Source: CBEUVQ01 sp965546615
Lineage (GTDB): Bacteria > Bacillota > Desulfotomaculia > Desulfotomaculales > Desulfohalotomaculaceae
NCBI GenBank assembly: GCA_965546615.1
Contig: CBEUVQ010000004.1
Coordinates: 44,233-108,232, forward strand
Direction: 5' to 3'
Length of the DNA: 64,000 nt
A program made the translations under genes and the position numbers. Shown here in pieces: positions 61,262-64,000 of this stretch (the first letter of the stretch is position 1; each line of letters begins with the position of its first letter). The notes below the pieces were generated by a model that saw nothing but the letters and a program-made list of their open reading frames with translations, was not told the DNA's origin and did no database searches.

Positions 61262-62014
61262 TTATTTCATAACGGCAGTCATCCCCCCGTCTACAGCAAT
61301 TACTTGCCCGGTTATATAACCCGCAGCCGGACTGCACAGAAAAGCCACCACATCAGCAACTTCTTCGGGAGATCCTAAACGTCCCAAAGGTACCCGTTCT
61401 AACAAGTCATCTTTAACTTTCTGCGGTAAGCTTTCAGTCATTTCAGTGGTAATAAATCCAGGTGCGATAGCATTAACGGTTATGCTGCGGGAACCAACTT
61501 CTCCGGCAAGTGTTCTTGTTAGGCCTATCATTCCCGCTTTGGCAGCAGAATAATTTACTTGACCGGCGTTACCTTTTAATGCTACCACTGAACTGATATT
61601 TACTATTCGACCACCTCTTGATTTCAGCATCGGACGAATTGCCGCCCGGCAGCAATTAAATGCCCCTTTTAAATTGGTATTCAATACCGCATCCCAGTCT
61701 TCATCTTTCATGCGCATAATAAGATTATCTCTGGTAATGCCGGCGTTGTTTACCAAAATGTCCAAACGGCCAAATTCCTTAACGGTTCGATCTACCATTG
61801 CTTTTACCTGCTCAGCATCAGCAACATCAGCTTTAATCACCAATGCACGGCGCCCTGCCGCTCTCACTATATTCGCTGTTTCTTCAGCAGCGTCAGCCCG
61901 ACCGGCGTAGTTTATCGCAACGTCCGCTCCGGCTTTAGCCAGTGCTGCCGCAACTGCCCGACCAATCCCACGGGATGATCCGGTAACAATGGCAACCTTT
62001 TCATCAAGAACCAT
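61262..62014 (-). CDS. fabG: 3-oxoacyl-ACP reductase
   Basis: The 250-residue short-chain dehydrogenase has TGSSRGIGRAVAAALAKAG for NADPH, NNAGITRDNLIMRM, Ser in NISSVVALKG, and YSAAKAGMIG (Tyr-Lys). It reduces 3-oxoacyl-ACP. ATG 62014 follows GGGAGG at 9 bases, directly past the fabD stop. Confidence 0.97.
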   Translation of the reverse strand: MVLDEKVAIVTGSSRGIGRAVAAALAKAGADVAINYAGRADAAEETANIVRAAGRRALVIKADVADAEQVKAMVDRTVKEFGRLDILVNNAGITRDNLIMRMKDEDWDAVLNTNLKGAFNCCRAAIRPMLKSRGGRIVNISSVVALKGNAGQVNYSAAKAGMIGLTRTLAGEVGSRSITVNAIAPGFITTEMTESLPQKVKDDLLERVPLGRLGSPEEVADVVAFLCSPAAGYITGQVIAVDGGMTAVMK

Positions 62015-62015
62015 T

Positions 62016-62957
62016 TTAGCCAACCTCCCTGAGTTCTGCAAGAACTTTTTCTAATGAGGCAGTATCTTCAATATTTAGAGTAGTTATACCTTTAACGGTT
62101 TTCTTAATTAAACCGGTTAAAACCCTGCCGGGACCAACTTCAACAAAAATGTTATTTCCGTCATCAACCAATCTTTGTACACTTTCTTCCCAGCGCACCG
62201 GACTGTATACCTGCTCAACAAGTTTCTGCTTCACTTCGTCAGCCCGACGTACATAGTCAGCGGTGACATTAACCACAACATCAATTTTTGGATCAAAGAA
62301 AGCTACTTTTTTCATTTCTAAAGCTAATTTATCGCCTGCCGGGCGCATAAAGCTGGAATGAAACGGTCCGCTGACCGCCAGCGGCACAACTCTTCGGGCA
62401 CCGGCTTCTTTAGCCAGCTGCATTGCAGCCTGCAGGCCGCTTTGACTGCCGGCAATTACCACCTGTCCCGGACAGTTGTAGTTTACTGCCTCTACAGTAT
62501 GACCACCGGCAGATGCTTTAACGCAAATATCATTTACAGCAGCGCTGTCTAATCCCAATACTGCAGCCATTCCGCCTGTTCCTTTAGGTGCCGCCTGCTG
62601 CATATATTTACCCCTCAGCCTGACAAGCTTAACCGCATCAGCAAACTTTACCGCCCCCGCACAAACCAAAGCAGAATATTCTCCTAAACTGTGCCCGGCA
62701 GCAGCTGTCGCGTTTACCCCATGAGCCGTCAACACCTTTAATGCCGCAGCACTGACAGTTAAAAGTGCCGGCTGGGTGTTCTCCGTTTTGTTCAGTTCAC
62801 TCTCCGGTCCTTCAAAACAAAGCTTAGCAATATCAAAATTCAGTATATCATTAGCTTGCTCAAAAATTTCCCGGGCTTCGGCAAAATTTTGATACAGTTC
62901 CTTACCCATACCAACATACTGCGACCCTTGACCGGGAAACACAAATACCAATGCCAA
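62016..62957 (-). CDS. fabD: Malonyl-CoA:ACP transacylase
   Basis: The 313-residue enzyme has FPGQGSQYVGMGKEL, the nucleophile Ser in AAGHSLGEYSALV near 92, an Arg in VRLRGKYMQQA, and the His in SGPFHSSFM near 200. It loads malonyl groups on ACP. TTG start at 62957 behind GGGAGG. Confidence 0.97.
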   Translation of the reverse strand: MALVFVFPGQGSQYVGMGKELYQNFAEAREIFEQANDILNFDIAKLCFEGPESELNKTENTQPALLTVSAAALKVLTAHGVNATAAAGHSLGEYSALVCAGAVKFADAVKLVRLRGKYMQQAAPKGTGGMAAVLGLDSAAVNDICVKASAGGHTVEAVNYNCPGQVVIAGSQSGLQAAMQLAKEAGARRVVPLAVSGPFHSSFMRPAGDKLALEMKKVAFFDPKIDVVVNVTADYVRRADEVKQKLVEQVYSPVRWEESVQRLVDDGNNIFVEVGPGRVLTGLIKKTVKGITTLNIEDTASLEKVLAELREVG

Positions 62958-62963
62958 AACGGT

Positions 62964-63905
62964 TTACCTCCCCTGGGGCAGGTTATTCAGAACTTGTTCG
63001 GCCCCATCAATGATATCTTTAATAATCTCTTTGGCAGGTTCTATTTTCTTAATCATAGCACTAACCTGACCGGCCATTATCGAACCGTATTCAATATCGC
63101 CTTCCACCATTGCCGCACGAAGCTTACCAACACCTAACTTTTCAAGTTGATCTGCCGCCGTACCGAGGCTTTCCAGTTCAATGAATTTTTTAGCCAGTTT
63201 GTTCTTAATTACCCGCACCGGATGGCCGGTACTGCGACCGGTAACCACAGTGTCGCGGTCTTTAGCTTTAATTAAAGTTTGTTTAACGTTATCGTGAATC
63301 ACACACTCTGCCGCACTCATAAACCGAGTGCCCATCTGCACACCTACCGCACCTAACGCTAATGCCGCTACCAAGCCGCGCCCGTCAAAAATACCTCCGG
63401 CAGCAATTACCGGAATATTCACCGCATCAACTACTTGCGGCACAAGCGGTAAAGTGGTTAATTCTCCAACATGCCCACCTGACTCTCCACCTTCGGCAAT
63501 CACTGCATCCACCCCGGCGCGTTCCATGCGCTGAGCCAGCGCCACCGATGGAATTACCGGAATAATCTTTGTTCCGACTTCTTTTAATTTAGGAATGTAT
63601 TTGCCTGGGTTGCCTGCACCGGTTGTTACTACCGGGACTTTCTCTCTTACAATAATTTCCATTATCTGATCAGCAAACGGTGACATCAGCATCACATTGA
63701 CGCCAAAGGGCTTATCGGTAGATTTTTTAATTTTGCCAATTTGTTCTTCCAACCATTCCGGTGGCGCAGTTCCGGAACCAATCACACCCAAACCTCCGGC
63801 TTCAGACACCGCTGCCACCAGTTCGGCGGTAGCTACCCAAGCCATACCTCCCTGAATAATCGGGTATTCAATTCCCAGTATGTCGCATAATTTGGTTTTA
63901 AGCAT
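62964..63905 (-). CDS. fabK: Enoyl-ACP reductase II (FMN), FabK
   Basis: The 313-residue TIM-barrel flavoenzyme begins MLKTKLCDILGIEYPIIQGGM and shows GGLGVIGSGT, AEGGESGGHVG, PVIAAGGIFDGRGLVAALALGAVGVQMGTRF, the nitronate monooxygenase/FabK pattern. Its place between fabH and fabD makes FabK much more likely than a nitronate monooxygenase. No FabI is seen. FabK enzymes are insensitive to triclosan. Confidence 0.94.
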   Translation of the reverse strand: MLKTKLCDILGIEYPIIQGGMAWVATAELVAAVSEAGGLGVIGSGTAPPEWLEEQIGKIKKSTDKPFGVNVMLMSPFADQIMEIIVREKVPVVTTGAGNPGKYIPKLKEVGTKIIPVIPSVALAQRMERAGVDAVIAEGGESGGHVGELTTLPLVPQVVDAVNIPVIAAGGIFDGRGLVAALALGAVGVQMGTRFMSAAECVIHDNVKQTLIKAKDRDTVVTGRSTGHPVRVIKNKLAKKFIELESLGTAADQLEKLGVGKLRAAMVEGDIEYGSIMAGQVSAMIKKIEPAKEIIKDIIDGAEQVLNNLPQGR

Positions 63906-63920
63906 CATTTCCTCCTTCTA

Positions 63921-64000
63921 TTACACCCAGCGGACTACTGCCGCCGCCCAGGTCAGGCCGGCACCAAAACCAATCAGCAGCACGTTATCCCCCGGTTTAA
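63921..64000 (-). CDS. fabH: 3-oxoacyl-ACP synthase III, C-terminal end (cut by window edge)
   Basis: The minus strand ends a frame with KPGDNVLLIGFGAGLTWAAA then VVRWV and a TAA. This is the C-terminal stretch of FabH, just upstream of fabK. The rest lies beyond the right edge. Confidence 0.92.
   Translation of the reverse strand, partial: KPGDNVLLIGFGAGLTWAAAVVRWV

Overview
The window reads as chromosomal DNA of a strictly anaerobic, Gram-positive-type bacterium of the Clostridia (Bacillota). The grounds are the Firmicute-specific order ylxM-ffh-rpsP-khpA-ylqD-rimM-trmD-rplS-lepB-rbgA-rnhB, a second block rnc-smc-ftsY joined to fabH-fabK-fabD-fabG-acpP-fabF, strong AGGAGG ribosome sites with many TTG/GTG starts, a selenocysteine formate dehydrogenase, and a complex I lacking its NADH module. 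No rRNA, tRNA, CRISPR array, phage or transposase gene was seen. I cannot name the genus from sequence alone.

Layout. 0-12.5 kb: housekeeping and transport genes (a GNAT enzyme cut by the window edge, a Na/phosphate transporter with PhoU tail, a lipase-like hydrolase, a glycine-riboswitch-controlled Na+:amino acid symporter, a BrnQ carrier, an M18 aminopeptidase, PepF, a cold-shock protein, YraN). 12.5-22.2 kb: the operon nuoABCDHIJKLMN on the minus strand, without nuoEFG, led by a promoter region with a perfect FNR/CRP-type box. 22.6-29.5 kb: the signal recognition/ribosome/tRNA-modification cluster. 29.7-54.0 kb: mixed-strand genes lying between ylxM and ftsY, which are neighbours in most Firmicutes. 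They include an aminotransferase, a five-gene methylthioadenosine/S-adenosylhomocysteine salvage operon ending in a class II aldolase, an orphan Tat Fe-S/cytochrome b/zinc-ribbon module, a MoxR-VWA-pentapeptide operon of unknown function, a GntR/FCD regulator divergent from an MFS exporter, and a three-subunit NAD-linked formate dehydrogenase whose catalytic subunit reads UGA as selenocysteine. 54.1-64.0 kb: ftsY-smc-rnc and the type II fatty acid synthesis cluster, cut in fabH by the right edge.

How it fits together: formate (FdhA with NuoE/F-like subunits) exchanges electrons with NAD and probably ferredoxin. The NuoEFG-less complex I probably oxidises reduced ferredoxin to make an ion gradient. 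The membrane Fe-S/cytochrome b pair may be a further quinone-linked electron route. Sodium-coupled carriers (two AGCS symporters, BrnQ, Na/Pi) suggest amino acid use and a sodium gradient.

Main items for a second look: the MoxR-VWA-pentapeptide operon, whose VWA protein has HSVLH where HExxH is expected; the salvage operon combining a deaminase, AhcY and an aldolase; the FNR-type site centred at -41.5 of a predicted nuo promoter; the UGA/SECIS in fdhA; a 55-residue cysteine-rich gene at 4883-5050; alternative N-termini of PepF; a predicted leaderless mRNA; and several unexplained repeats and inverted repeats.
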